Shown here: positions 16,519 through 24,992 of the stretch, piece after piece
Position numbering within the stretch: position 1 is the first letter of the stretch
Layout of the letters: every line of letters begins with the position of its first letter
NCBI GenBank assembly: GCA_910579125.1
Contig: CAJTTH010000007.1
Span: forward strand, 15,268 to 79,267
Reading direction: 5' to 3'
Source of the DNA: an uncultured Oscillospiraceae bacterium
GTDB taxonomy: Bacteria; Bacillota; Clostridia; Oscillospirales; Ruminococcaceae
DNA length: 64,000 nucleotides
Position numbers and translations under genes: made by a program
Notes under the pieces: model-generated
Told to the model about the DNA's origin: nothing
The model's database searches: none
The model's input: only the letters and a program-made list of their open reading frames with translations

Positions 16519-17640
16519 TCACTTGCCCTCCTTTATTTCGTTTATAAGATCATAAGCAAGCTGAGCTTCGCACGGGTCGTCAAGCAGACCGTTCAACAGC
16601 CTTGCGGCAAGCGAGACCGCGGGAAATTCCTTTTCGACAAGTTCCTTTGTGATAAGCCGTGTCAATCCGTCGTCGGAATAAGAATACTCAAGGAAACGTC
16701 CGAGTACTCCGTTTATTATCTTGTCTCTGTCGGAGTACTCCTCGTCCGAAACAGCGCCTCCGATTATCAGTTCAGCAACGGAATTGCTGCCAAAGTTTTT
16801 CACCGCATCAGTAAGCTCACGCTCCGCATTACCCGCAGTAAGCGAAACTTTTTTACGGTAAAAACGCAGTCCGCCGGAAACGTATTTTTTCGCGCGAATA
16901 TTTTTTTGCGCGTCAATTTCAATAATAAAGCACTGCCCCTCGGTGTTGTTTGATACGTCGGTCTGAACGTGAGTACCCGCGTTGAAGATCTTCTCCGTGC
17001 GCGCCGTAAATTCCTCGGTCAAATCATTCGGGAACGGCACATGAGTATGTCCGATAAGCCATATATCAACGGGAATATCGTTCAGCTCTCCGCGCGTCAT
17101 CATAAAATATTCGCCCTCTCTGTCAAGAGATTCACCCTCAACAGCTCCGTGAGCCATACCGATAAGCAATTTCCCGTCGTCTGGGAAATTCACTTTCTTT
17201 ATCCAACCAAGCCTGTTTTCTCCCTGCTCGGAATGAGGCTTATCACAGAACGCGGGATATATCACCGCGTCAAGCTCGTCCAACTCGTAGGGCTTGTATT
17301 CGGTCATGACTAATATATTATCAGTATCGGCGGCGCAGTCTTTAAACGCTTTCCACACCTCGGCGTTTTCGGCGTAATAGTCGTGATTTCCGGGAATGAT
17401 CGCAACCGTACCGTTAAAGTCCGAAAGCGCGTCGACAACTGCTTTTATTTGTTTCTGCGCGGCATTGTTCGTGTTTTCAAAAAGATCGCCCGTAACCGCA
17501 AACAACCCGCAGCCCTCGTTATTCGCGGTCTCAACCATACGCCGCAGCGCGTCTGTCCGTTCCGCAATTATCTCCTTTTTCTTTGAGTGATTTGCGTATT
17601 TTTTCCCGATATGATTATCGCCTGTAACAAATATTCTCAT
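16519..17640 (-). CDS. SbcD/YhaO-like metallophosphoesterase (DNA repair exonuclease)
   Basis: 373 aa calcineurin-like phosphoesterase of the Mre11/SbcD type. The metal-binding motifs are TGDNHIG near the start, FAVTGDLFEN, IIPGNHDYY, GMAHGAVEG and LIGHTHVPF. The partner ATPase starts one base after the stop, so the two are clearly one operon and presumably one nuclease complex. The promoter at 17674-17702 has a TATAAT box. Start is the ATG at 17640. Confidence 0.87.
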   Translation of the reverse strand: MRIFVTGDNHIGKKYANHSKKKEIIAERTDALRRMVETANNEGCGLFAVTGDLFENTNNAAQKQIKAVVDALSDFNGTVAIIPGNHDYYAENAEVWKAFKDCAADTDNILVMTEYKPYELDELDAVIYPAFCDKPHSEQGENRLGWIKKVNFPDDGKLLIGMAHGAVEGESLDREGEYFMMTRGELNDIPVDIWLIGHTHVPFPNDLTEEFTARTEKIFNAGTHVQTDVSNNTEGQCFIIEIDAQKNIRAKKYVSGGLRFYRKKVSLTAGNAERELTDAVKNFGSNSVAELIIGGAVSDEEYSDRDKIINGVLGRFLEYSYSDDGLTRLITKELVEKEFPAVSLAARLLNGLLDDPCEAQLAYDLINEIKEGK

Positions 17641-17673
17641 TTAAGCGTCCCCCGTCATTTTTATTCCGAATAT

Positions 17674-17702
17674 ATTATAGCATATTAAAAAAGTATTTGC
17701 AA
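17674..17702 (-). promoter_or_regulatory. Promoter of the SbcCD-like operon
   Basis: On the minus strand TTGCAA and TATAAT are separated by 17 bp. The -10 box is about 30 bases before the nuclease start. Confidence 0.75.
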
Positions 17703-17772
17703 GCGTTTATTGTTTCGTTTTTGATACACTTGTTTCATTGCGTGTCATTATCGCGTATCGCGGTAATAAACA

Positions 17773-17802
17773 AAGCACGGAAACCGCAAAATTTCCGCGC
17801 TT
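17773..17802 (-). terminator. Probable terminator of the HTH-TPR regulator gene
   Basis: AAGCACGGAAA and TTTCCGCGCTT form an 11-bp imperfect stem (one mismatch) just after the stop. On the minus strand it is followed by TTTG and TTTATT. Confidence 0.5.
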
Positions 17803-17820
17803 ATTAGACTTGCTTTTAAA

Positions 17821-18453
17821 TCACCATATTTCGTTACCGTTTCCGATAAGCAATTTTTTGATGTTTGCGTTTATCTCGTTTTCATCTAAACCTTGCTCGA
17901 TCAGCGGTTTGATCGCCTCGCGGCTTTCTCTTGCGTGCGGAAGTTCGCCGGCAAGAGAAAGCGCCTTTTCTGCTCTGCCACATTTAAGATACAAAAAGCA
18001 CAACACAGCACGCATTGTCGACTTTTGCTTTTCATTAACGGATATCCGAAGTCCTCTTTCCATAAGCTCGACCGCCTCTTCGGATTTTCCCCGCAGCGCA
18101 AGAACACCCGCCAGACCCAAAATCATTCCCGGCTTGTTCGGGTAAATTAACAGCGCGTCACGATAAACCTTTTCAGCCGAACCGTAATCGCCGTTCCGCT
18201 GATATTCAACCGCCGTCTCGTGAATATTATAACGTGTCTTTTCAGCGCGGATACTATCCATACCGATAAGCAGATCAACGCTCGTTTCAAATATGTTCGC
18301 CAGCGCGGGTAAAAAGGTGATGTCGGGATAGCACTCACTGCGTTCCCACCTCGAAACGCTCTGCGGCGTAACGCCAAGATACTCCGCGACATCTTCTTGC
18401 GTAAGATTTTTCATTGCACGGTATTTCTTCAGATTTTCGTCTAAATATAACAT
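17821..18453 (-). CDS. XRE-family transcriptional regulator with TPR-like C-terminus
   Basis: 210 aa. Residues 5-65 are a Cro/CI helix-turn-helix (NLTQEDVAEYLGVTPQSVSRW, with the PDITFLPALANIF tail). The remainder is helical with TPR-like repeats: YQRNGDYGSAEKVYRDAL, then a second and a third pair around GKSEEAVELMERGL and GRAEKALSLAG. This layout is common in Firmicutes regulators that sense a peptide or partner protein through the TPR part. The ATG at 18453 has AAAGGAGAGG upstream; the frame is open further but without a good site. Targets are unknown. Confidence 0.85.
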   Translation of the reverse strand: MLYLDENLKKYRAMKNLTQEDVAEYLGVTPQSVSRWERSECYPDITFLPALANIFETSVDLLIGMDSIRAEKTRYNIHETAVEYQRNGDYGSAEKVYRDALLIYPNKPGMILGLAGVLALRGKSEEAVELMERGLRISVNEKQKSTMRAVLCFLYLKCGRAEKALSLAGELPHARESREAIKPLIEQGLDENEINANIKKLLIGNGNEIW

Positions 18454-18483
18454 AAAACCTCTCCTTTGATTTTTGATATTTAT

Positions 18484-18512
18484 ATTATAACAAAACGCCG
18501 ACATAAATTCAA
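18484..18512 (-). promoter_or_regulatory. Promoter of the HTH-TPR regulator
   Basis: TTGAAT and TATAAT on the minus strand with a 17-bp spacer, about 30 bases upstream of the start codon. Confidence 0.7.
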
Positions 18513-18545
18513 TAACGCATTTGTTGTAACGCACTGAACATAGTT

Positions 18546-18574
18546 AAAGGGATCGACAAAGCGCCGATCCCTTT
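18546..18574 (-). terminator. Hairpin after ridA
   Basis: AAAGGGATCG and CGATCCCTTT form a perfect 10-bp stem with a 9-base loop. The T-runs on either side are short, so it may act as a modest terminator for the ilvA-ridA operon. Confidence 0.6.
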
Positions 18575-18585
18575 ATATTATCAAT

Positions 18586-18957
18586 TTAAAGCTCCGCGAT
18601 AAGCTCGACCTCGACGAGCGCACCCTTGGGTATCTGCAAGCCGCCGACGCACGAACGCGCAGGCTTGCCCGTGAAGTACTCCGCGTAAACCGCGTTGAAT
18701 GCCGCAAAATCGCCGATATCCTTAAGGAAGCAGTTAGTCTTGACCACCTTGTCGAGCGTGGTTCCCGCTGCCTCGAGAACCGCTTTCAGGTTTTCGCAGA
18801 CGCGCTTTGTCTGCTCCTCGATACCTCCGTTGACGAGGTTTCCGGTCGCGGGGTCGATCGGTATCTGCCCCGAGGTAAACAGCATATTGCCGCTTATTTT
18901 CGCCTGAGTGTACGGTCCGATCGCCTGCGGCGCATTGTCCGTGTGAACGTCTTTCAT
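18586..18957 (-). CDS. ridA: RidA family enamine/imine deaminase
   Basis: RidA hydrolyses the reactive enamine/imine intermediates released by PLP dehydratases such as threonine deaminase. It has 123 aa. Family features are APQAIGPYTQA, LFTSGQIPIDP, the central KTNCFLKDIGDFAAFN and the substrate-arginine motif PARSCVGG, ending in KGALVEVELIAEL. The ATG at 18957 has AAAGGAG upstream. It lies downstream of ilvA, whose product it is expected to detoxify, but two unknown genes separate them. Confidence 0.93.
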   Translation of the reverse strand: MKDVHTDNAPQAIGPYTQAKISGNMLFTSGQIPIDPATGNLVNGGIEEQTKRVCENLKAVLEAAGTTLDKVVKTNCFLKDIGDFAAFNAVYAEYFTGKPARSCVGGLQIPKGALVEVELIAEL

Positions 18958-18977
18958 TGTAATTTCTCCTTTCAAAG

Positions 18978-19562
18978 TTAAACAAAATTCAGCCTGTAAT
19001 GCTCGTAAATATCTATCGCGCGAACGTCGTGCTTTTCGGTCTTGAATTCCGCGCTCCACTGCGGCGGAAGTATGTGCAACACCTTATTGAAGCCGACGTT
19101 CATTGCGCGCAGTTCCCTGTATTCCTCATCGGAAAACTGCCCGTAAAAGCTGCGGATATCGCCGTTTTTGAGGAACTCAAACAGCCCCGACGGCTTTATA
19201 CCCAAATCCTCATACTCCGACGTATCGGGTGCGAAATAGATGATGTTGCCTGTGCAGTCGGGCAGCAGTCCGATATTCAGCGCGAAAATGCCGCCGAAAA
19301 TATCGTCGCCGAAAATGATATACCCGCCCCCGCCGAATTTAACGTTGAACATACTTATATCGCGGAAATTCGTGTCGCGGTTGCTGCCGAGCAGACGCAC
19401 TACGCAGTCCGCGCAAACTCCGCCGCTCTGCGTTATCAACATTCCGAACGCTGTCGTGTCGTCCTCCTGATAATACTCGGCGTTTATCGCCGCGCAAGGC
19501 AAGTCGGGCGGTATTATCTCAACGGAATTTTTCCCGTTTAAAAGCAAGTCGCCAAGCACCAT
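18978..19562 (-). CDS. Hypothetical protein, probably DUF2625-like
   Basis: 194 aa, soluble, no signal peptide or membrane segment. The pattern GGGGYIIFGDDIFGGIFALN followed by a PDTSEYEDLG segment and FLKNGDIRSFYGQFSDEEY resembles the DUF2625 family, whose function I cannot name. It is within the ilvA-ridA operon, 20 bases before ridA and 9 bases after the next unknown gene. The family assignment is from memory of motifs and has not been searched. Confidence 0.6.
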   Translation of the reverse strand: MVLGDLLLNGKNSVEIIPPDLPCAAINAEYYQEDDTTAFGMLITQSGGVCADCVVRLLGSNRDTNFRDISMFNVKFGGGGYIIFGDDIFGGIFALNIGLLPDCTGNIIYFAPDTSEYEDLGIKPSGLFEFLKNGDIRSFYGQFSDEEYRELRAMNVGFNKVLHILPPQWSAEFKTEKHDVRAIDIYEHYRLNFV

Positions 19563-19571
19563 ACTGACCTC

Positions 19572-20108
19572 CTAAAAGCCGCTGTAACACAGCTCTTTCA
19601 TATCGGTGAACACAAAATCGGGTTCCTTGCGGAAGAAAATTTTCGGCTTAAAGTCAGCCTTGTCCGCGCAGACAAAGTTAAACGTTATCAAATAATAATT
19701 CCACACTTGGCAATCCCAAAAGGACGAGCGGTCGTTGTAGACTATCCGTCCGCTTTTTCCGTTCGTCAGAGTGAACTTACTTTTTATCCACCCGCGCTGC
19801 TTTTTATCGGTGTAAAGTATCTCGTAGCCGTTTTCCGCGCGTTTCACGAATATACGCTCCCCGAAAAAGTCAGCCGCAAATTTCCCCGTAAACAGCGCAT
19901 TCTCTCCGAGAATTTTCACTTTACTGCGTTGCTCCCGAATGCCCTCTGGCGACTGAAAAAGTTCCGCCTTATTAAACAGAATTTCGTCCGAAATATCCGC
20001 ATTATCAAACTCCACGGGAAGAAATTTCACAGCCCGCCGCGCGTTCGCGAAATTGCCGTAACGCACGGCTTTGGTATAAACGAGAACTATCTCCTGTACG
20101 AAAAGCAT
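19572..20108 (-). CDS. Hypothetical protein of the ilvA-ridA operon
   Basis: I do not recognise this 178-aa protein. It appears soluble, with no signal peptide or clear catalytic motif. Near the middle it has alternating strands (GYEILYTDKKQRGWIKS) and an aromatic-rich segment (SSFWDCQVWNYYLITF). I place the start at the ATG at 20108, after GGAGGG; the frame is open to 20129, inside ilvA. The gene starts 10 bases after the ilvA stop, so it is co-transcribed with ilvA and the following DUF2625-like gene. Confidence 0.65.
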   Translation of the reverse strand: MLFVQEIVLVYTKAVRYGNFANARRAVKFLPVEFDNADISDEILFNKAELFQSPEGIREQRSKVKILGENALFTGKFAADFFGERIFVKRAENGYEILYTDKKQRGWIKSKFTLTNGKSGRIVYNDRSSFWDCQVWNYYLITFNFVCADKADFKPKIFFRKEPDFVFTDMKELCYSGF

Positions 20109-20118
20109 TTTCCCTCCG

Positions 20119-21315
20119 TCAGTCAACAATCTTGAAGCCCTTTTCTGTGAGCGTTCTCCTTATCTGCTCCAGATGCTCGAAGTTGCGCGTTTCGAGCTGA
20201 ATACGCAAAAAGCAGCCGTTGATATTCGCGTTTGCGTCGGCGCGTTCGTGGTGAACTGCGGTAACGTTGCCGCCCAGATCCGCGATTATCTTCGACACGC
20301 CCACAAGCTGCCCGGGCTTGTCCACAAGCTCGATTGTGAGCAGCGAAGCGCGACCGCTCTTCACAAGACCGCGGCGGATAACGCGGTTGAGAATTGTAAC
20401 ATCGATATTGCCGCCCGAAACCAGACAAACGACTTTCTTGCCCTTAACGGGTATTTTGTCGAACATGACCGCCGCCACGGAAACCGCGCCCGCGCCCTCC
20501 GCGATCAGCTTCTGCTGCTCAATAAGCGAGAGTATCGCGCCCGAGATCTCGTCCTCGGTAACGGTAACTATCTCGTCAACATACTTGCTCACCAGTTCAA
20601 ACGTATTCTCGCCAGGCTCTTTCACGGCAATACCGTCCGCGAGCGTCGCAACACTCTCCAGCCGCTCTATTTTCCCGTCCTTTACGGAGTTGTACATTGA
20701 CGGGGCGCCTGCCGCCTGTACGCCGTAAACCTTTATTTTCGGGTTGAGCTGCTTTATCGCGAACGCCACGCCCGAGATAAGTCCTCCGCCGCCGATCGGC
20801 ACGACCACCGCGTCCATATCGGGAAGCTGCTCCAGCAGCTCCAGACCGATAGTTCCCTGTCCCGCGATAACGTTCTCGTCGTCAAACGGATGAATAAACG
20901 TGTATCCTTTCTCGTCGCGGAGCTGAAGCGCCTTATTGTATGCGTCGTCGTACACCCCGGGAACAAGGCAAACCTCCGCGCCGAAGCCTTTCGTAGCCTC
21001 GACCTTTGATATAGGAGCGCCATCGGGCAGACATATCAGCGACTTTATCCCCGCTTTGGTAGCCGCGAGTGCCACGCCCTGCGCGTGATTGCCCGCCGAG
21101 CACGCGATAACGCCCTTTTCGCGCTCCTCCGCCGAGAGCGTGGATATCTTGTAGTACGCGCCGCGCACCTTAAACGAGCCCGTGACCTGTAAATTCTCGG
21201 TCTTTAAGTACACGTCTGCGTCGGGGTTTATTTTCGGCGCTTTGATGAGGTCGGTCTTTCTGATGACCTCCTTGAGAACGTGCGATGCCTTGTAGATAGT
21301 GTCAAGTGTAAGCAT
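20119..21315 (-). CDS. ilvA: Threonine ammonia-lyase (threonine deaminase)
   Basis: PLP enzyme that converts threonine to 2-oxobutyrate, the first step of isoleucine synthesis. It has 398 aa. The PLP lysine is in TGSFKVRGAYYK, the phosphate-binding loop is IGGGGLISG, and a single C-terminal ACT-like domain begins near LLTIELVDKPGQLVGV. The single-ACT length is that of the shorter family rather than the ~510-aa E. coli type. The ATG at 21315 has AGGAGG upstream. A T-box-like leader with a strong terminator precedes it, which suggests control by uncharged tRNA. Confidence 0.94.
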   Translation of the reverse strand: MLTLDTIYKASHVLKEVIRKTDLIKAPKINPDADVYLKTENLQVTGSFKVRGAYYKISTLSAEEREKGVIACSAGNHAQGVALAATKAGIKSLICLPDGAPISKVEATKGFGAEVCLVPGVYDDAYNKALQLRDEKGYTFIHPFDDENVIAGQGTIGLELLEQLPDMDAVVVPIGGGGLISGVAFAIKQLNPKIKVYGVQAAGAPSMYNSVKDGKIERLESVATLADGIAVKEPGENTFELVSKYVDEIVTVTEDEISGAILSLIEQQKLIAEGAGAVSVAAVMFDKIPVKGKKVVCLVSGGNIDVTILNRVIRRGLVKSGRASLLTIELVDKPGQLVGVSKIIADLGGNVTAVHHERADANANINGCFLRIQLETRNFEHLEQIRRTLTEKGFKIVD

Positions 21316-21351
21316 TTTTTCTCCTCCTAATTTTTGTCTGCACAGGAGAAT

Positions 21352-21587
21352 AAAAAAGACCCCGCTCCAACGGAACAAGGTCATAACATACGATTCAGCC
21401 TGTACATCCGTCAATGCACTTCCCTCTAACGGTGGAACTCCGTACAGCCTTACTAAAGGTTCGGGCTGTATGCTCCGAGCGGATCATACGGGAGAAGCTC
21501 TGCCGACTTTCACCAACCGTCGGCTCTCTGAAAGAACTTTATTCCCATACGGCGCATTCACGCGCTCATCATAGCATTTATAAAGTT
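21352..21587 (-). promoter_or_regulatory. T-box-like attenuator leader of ilvA
   Basis: On the minus strand the leader has the T-box stem II/III signatures AGAGAGCCGACGGTTGGTG and GTGAAAGTCGGCAGAGC, and later AGTAAGG and CCGTTAGAGGG. It ends in a perfect terminator: GACCTTGTTCC pairs (with wobbles) to GGAGCGGGGTC at 21358-21382, followed by six T. Stem I is unusually short, about 50 nt (AACTTTAT with ATAAAGTT). I could not find the standard UGGN box; the equivalent place reads AGGCTGAATCG. The amino acid sensed is not certain. Confidence 0.65.
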
Positions 21588-21616
21588 ATTATACACCAAA
21601 CGGCTATGCTTGTCAA
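21588..21616 (-). promoter_or_regulatory. Promoter of ilvA
   Basis: TTGACA and TATAAT on the minus strand, spacer exactly 17 bp. Confidence 0.9.
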
Positions 21617-21657
21617 TAGTTTTTTCGGGAAAATTTCCGCCGCTTACAGCATTTCTC

Positions 21658-21686
21658 TTGACAAACCTGCCGCAATGTGGTAAAAT
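21658..21686 (+). promoter_or_regulatory. Promoter of the small AT-rich gene
   Basis: TTGACA (21658-21663) and TAAAAT (21681-21686), spacer 17 bp. It is divergent from the ilvA promoter, with 41 bp between the two. Confidence 0.8.
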
Positions 21687-21782
21687 ATAAAGGATCCCTT
21701 TCCACTTTGTTTTCTTGTATCGAGGTAATTACAAGTTGTTAAAGAAGACAATCTGTACTATCATCATTAGGAGGTTAGAAGA

Positions 21783-22085
21783 ATGTTTAACGAAATATCA
21801 TTCCCAAATCATGAATATGAAACTATTCAAAAGTATCTCAATGAACTCGGTTATTGTTATACTACGAGAGTATATAAAGAAGTCGGTAAATATAAGTTTG
21901 GAGAAATATATATTGCTCCATGGGGTGATTTGTTGAAAATAGATGAAGTTAAAAAATTTTGGAAAGTATCAGATCGCCCTTTTTATGACGAAATGAATGA
22001 TAATGAAAAAGAACTAATCCGTAAATATTCTGAAGATTTAGGGTTGCCATATGAATTTATCAAATTTTCAAGAAGTATAACCTAA
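21783..22085 (+). CDS. Small AT-rich hypothetical protein, possibly ASCH/PUA-like
   Basis: 100 aa, no signal peptide or membrane segment. The middle, YTTRVYKEVGKYKFGEIY followed by APWGDLLKIDEVKKF, has the strand-glycine-strand look of small ASCH/PUA-like RNA-binding domains, but this is a weak guess. The gene is much richer in A and T than its neighbours and uses codons such as AAA, ATA and AAT freely, which suggests recent acquisition. It has its own promoter and a good ribosome binding site (TAGGAGG). No partner gene is adjacent. Confidence 0.7.
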   Translation: MFNEISFPNHEYETIQKYLNELGYCYTTRVYKEVGKYKFGEIYIAPWGDLLKIDEVKKFWKVSDRPFYDEMNDNEKELIRKYSEDLGLPYEFIKFSRSIT

Positions 22086-22224
22086 ACATTTTCTACAGTT
22101 ATGAAACTTTTTTGAATTCTGTCAACAAACATTATGGCATATTATTCGCACCGATAAATTCTTGTTTAGCCCGGGAACGCAAATGTAAAAGGGAGAAAAG
22201 AAAAATCATCAAAGGAGAATACTT

Positions 22225-22830
22225 ATGTATATAACCTGTTTAGACTTAGAGGGCGTACTCGTACCCGAGATATGGATCGCGTTCGCCGAGGAAAGCGGCA
22301 TACCCGAGCTGAAGCGCACCACGCGCGACGAGCCCGACTACGACAAGCTGATGAAATGGCGGCTCGGCATACTCAAGGAGCACAACCTCGGACTGAAAGA
22401 GATACAGTCGGTGATTGCGAAGATCGACCCCATGCCGGGCGCAAAGGAGTTCCTCGACGAGCTGAGAGCGCTCTCGCAGACGATAATCATCAGCGACACG
22501 TTTGCGCAGTTCGCGGGTCCGCTTATGCAGAAGCTCGGACTGCCGACTATCTTCTGCAACTCGCTCGAGGTCGCGGAAAGTGGCGAGATCACCGGCTACA
22601 AAATGCGCTGCGAAAAGTCCAAGCTCACCACCGTCAAGGCTTTGCAGTCAATCGGCTTTGAGACGATAGCGGGCGGCGACAGCTTCAATGATCTCGGAAT
22701 GATACAGGCATCGAAATTCGGCTTCTTGTTCCGCTCTACCGAGCAGATCAAAAAGGACTATCCCGATCTCCCCGCGTTTGAGGAGTACGGTGAGCTTATG
22801 AAGTTCCTGAAAGAATGTCTCGCGAAATAA
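22225..22830 (+). CDS. thrH: Phosphoserine phosphatase / homoserine phosphotransferase, ThrH type
   Basis: HAD-superfamily enzyme of 201 aa. ThrH proteins hydrolyse phosphoserine and can transfer the phosphate to homoserine. The nucleophile motif is CLDLEGVLVPE, motif II is IIISDTFAQF, the motif III lysine is around MRCEKSKLT, and motif IV is AGGDSFNDLGM. The acidic residue after the nucleophile is Glu, as in ThrH and SerB-like members. AAAGGAG precedes the ATG. It is a single gene with a terminator right after it. Placement near ilvA links it loosely to serine/threonine metabolism. Confidence 0.9.
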   Translation: MYITCLDLEGVLVPEIWIAFAEESGIPELKRTTRDEPDYDKLMKWRLGILKEHNLGLKEIQSVIAKIDPMPGAKEFLDELRALSQTIIISDTFAQFAGPLMQKLGLPTIFCNSLEVAESGEITGYKMRCEKSKLTTVKALQSIGFETIAGGDSFNDLGMIQASKFGFLFRSTEQIKKDYPDLPAFEEYGELMKFLKECLAK

Positions 22831-22841
22831 GCAATACACAA

Positions 22842-22873
22842 AAATGCGGCTTGAAAATTCCCAAGCCGCATTT
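22842..22873. terminator. Bidirectional terminator between thrH and recN
   Basis: AAATGCGGCTTG and CAAGCCGCATTT form a 12-bp perfect stem with an 8-base loop between two convergent genes. T-rich sequence follows on the plus strand. Confidence 0.85.
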
Positions 22874-22878
22874 ATTTA

Positions 22879-24528
22879 TCAGCCGTTCGACAACATTTCC
22901 TCCGCCGCCGCAAGCGCGCTCGGAGAGTCTCCGCTGCCGTCTATGATACGCGCAAGCTCGCGCTTGCGTCCGTCATGGTCAAGCTGTGCGATGTGCGTGA
23001 ATGTCCGACCGTCCGCAGTCTGTTTCTCGATAAGCAGATGCGTGTCCGCTTTAGCCGCGATCTGCGCGAGGTGTGTAATGCAGAGCACCTGCCGCTTTCC
23101 CGCTGTCTCCGAGAGCTTTATGCCGACCTTTTGTGCAGCGCGTCCGCTGATACCCGCGTCCACCTCGTCGAAAATGAGCGTCGGGATATTGTCGTGATCC
23201 GCAAGAACGCTCTTTATCGCGAGCATAATGCGCGACAACTCGCCGCCGCTGGCGATCTTGTTCAGCGGACGCGGCTCTTCGCCCGCGTTCGCCGAAATAA
23301 GCATTTCAACGCTGTCCTTGCCGTTGATCGTGGTTTTCTCGGGATTTATCGCGAAGATTATCCGCACATTCGGCATATCCAGAAAGCTCAATTGCTTGCA
23401 TATTTCACGGGAAATATCGTCGGCTGCCTTCTTGCGGCGCTCGGTGATCTTCTCGGCAAGCGCGCGGACATTCTCACCGACCTCGCGCTTTTTCTCAGCG
23501 AGAGACTCTATCTCGTCATCCGCGCCCGAGAGCTCAGCAAGCTCGTCTTTGCACTCCTCGAGATAATCCACCAGCTCGTCCGCCTCCATATTGTATCTGC
23601 GCTTTGCGTGTTTCAGCGCCGAAACTTTATCTGACAGTTCCTGCGCGTTCATCTCAAAATCGTCGCTGCCAAGCGAAAAGAGCTCGTCGGCGATATCGTT
23701 AAGCTCGGGTATTACCGCGTTGAGCCGTTCGAGCAGCTCCTCTGCAGCAGGCTCCGCCTTTACAATCTTTTCGAGATACCTTGCTGCGCTTTGGACAAGA
23801 TCGCACGCCGCCGGTTCACCCTCGGAATTAAGACAATTATACGCGTTTGCGCCCGCCGAGATTATCTCCTCATTCTGCTGCATACGCGCAAGCTCCTGTT
23901 CCAGACGGTCGCCGTCGCCCTTTTCAAGCTCAAGCGCGCTCAATTCCTCGATAACGCCGTTCAAATGCTCAATCTTCAGCTCGCGCGTTTTTACCTCGTC
24001 CTGAAGCGCTTTAAGGCGCTTGGAGGTCCTCGCGAACTCGCGGAACGCCGCGCGGTATATCTCCAGCTCCTCCGCAATTTCCGCGTAATTATCGAGAATA
24101 TCGCGCTGATTGTCGTTCGACATCAAGATGCGGTTTTCGTGCTGTCCGTGAACGTCCACGAGCATACTGCCGATCTCCCTGAGCATAGCCGCCGTAGCCG
24201 TGCGCCCGTTGATACGCGCGGCGCTTTTGCCGTCCGCGGAGATCTCACGCATGAGCAACAACTCATCTTCAGGCTCGAAACCCAACTCCGACAGCTTCGC
24301 CGCAACTTCCTCCGACAGCTCGTCAAACAGCGCGGTGATGACCGCCTTCTGCGCGCCCGTCCGCACTATATCCTTTGTGGTTCTCTGACCGAGAATTGCG
24401 TTTATGCCGCCGATGAGTATACTTTTACCCGCGCCCGTTTCGCCCGTGAATACGTTAAAATTCCCGCCGAAATGCGCGGACGCCTTTTCGATAACGGCAA
24501 GATTTTCAATTGAAAGCTCCCTTAGCAT
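22879..24528 (-). CDS. recN: DNA repair protein RecN
   Basis: SMC-like ATPase that organises DNA ends in recombinational double-strand break repair. About 549 aa. The Walker A is FTGETGAGKSILIGGI, with long coiled-coil arms. The C-terminal half has the signature around KIASGGELSRIMLAIKS and the Walker B in TLIFDEVDAGISGRAA. The ATG at 24528 is preferred over the TTG at 24537, which overlaps the argR stop. It is the last gene of a long operon that begins with asp23; argR-recN adjacency is standard in Firmicutes. Confidence 0.96.
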   Translation of the reverse strand: MLRELSIENLAVIEKASAHFGGNFNVFTGETGAGKSILIGGINAILGQRTTKDIVRTGAQKAVITALFDELSEEVAAKLSELGFEPEDELLLMREISADGKSAARINGRTATAAMLREIGSMLVDVHGQHENRILMSNDNQRDILDNYAEIAEELEIYRAAFREFARTSKRLKALQDEVKTRELKIEHLNGVIEELSALELEKGDGDRLEQELARMQQNEEIISAGANAYNCLNSEGEPAACDLVQSAARYLEKIVKAEPAAEELLERLNAVIPELNDIADELFSLGSDDFEMNAQELSDKVSALKHAKRRYNMEADELVDYLEECKDELAELSGADDEIESLAEKKREVGENVRALAEKITERRKKAADDISREICKQLSFLDMPNVRIIFAINPEKTTINGKDSVEMLISANAGEEPRPLNKIASGGELSRIMLAIKSVLADHDNIPTLIFDEVDAGISGRAAQKVGIKLSETAGKRQVLCITHLAQIAAKADTHLLIEKQTADGRTFTHIAQLDHDGRKRELARIIDGSGDSPSALAAAEEMLSNG

Positions 24529-24533
24529 TTTCC

Positions 24534-24983
24534 TCAATCCTTATCCGTCAGCCGCGCAAGCTGTACTATAAGCTGCACAGCGTGGTTTTCCGATCTTGTG
24601 ACGATAAATACGGTATCGTCGCCCGCGATAGTTCCGACCACCGCACCGAATTTCTGCTCGTCGACCACCTTGCAGGCAGCGTTTGCGAGCCCCGCGTGGC
24701 ATTTAAGCACGACCATATTCTGCGCGTAATCCATTGAAATGACCGACTGCGCAAATATGCTGCTGTACTCGACCCCATGCGGCGATGTCCCCGAAAAGTA
24801 ACGGCTCACGTCGTTTTCGGACACGCTTTTGAGAATTTTCAGCTCGCGTATATCCCTCGATAGAGTTGACTGTGCCGCATTTATCCCCTCACGCTCCAGC
24901 AGCGCTTTCAGATCGTTCTGCGTCTCGATCTCGTTCTCGGAGACTATCCTCATAATTGCCGCGTGACGTTCCTTTTTGTTCAT
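24534..24983 (-). CDS. argR: Arginine repressor ArgR/AhrC
   Basis: Arginine-responsive transcription factor, 149 aa. The N-terminal winged helix is RHAAIMRIVSENEIETQNDL with AAQSTLSRDIRELKI. The C-terminal hexamerisation and arginine-binding domain ends in VGTIAGDDTVFIVTRS, with the conserved GTIAGDDT motif. AGAGGTTG precedes the ATG. It lies between nadK and recN, a typical arrangement that does not imply regulation of those neighbours. Confidence 0.95.
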   Translation of the reverse strand: MNKKERHAAIMRIVSENEIETQNDLKALLEREGINAAQSTLSRDIRELKILKSVSENDVSRYFSGTSPHGVEYSSIFAQSVISMDYAQNMVVLKCHAGLANAACKVVDEQKFGAVVGTIAGDDTVFIVTRSENHAVQLIVQLARLTDKD

Positions 24984-24992
24984 AACAACCTC

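Noticed and set aside
21316..21414. Longer ilvA start at 21414
   Set aside because: It would place the attenuator terminator inside the coding region; the ATG at 21315 has a perfect ribosome binding site.
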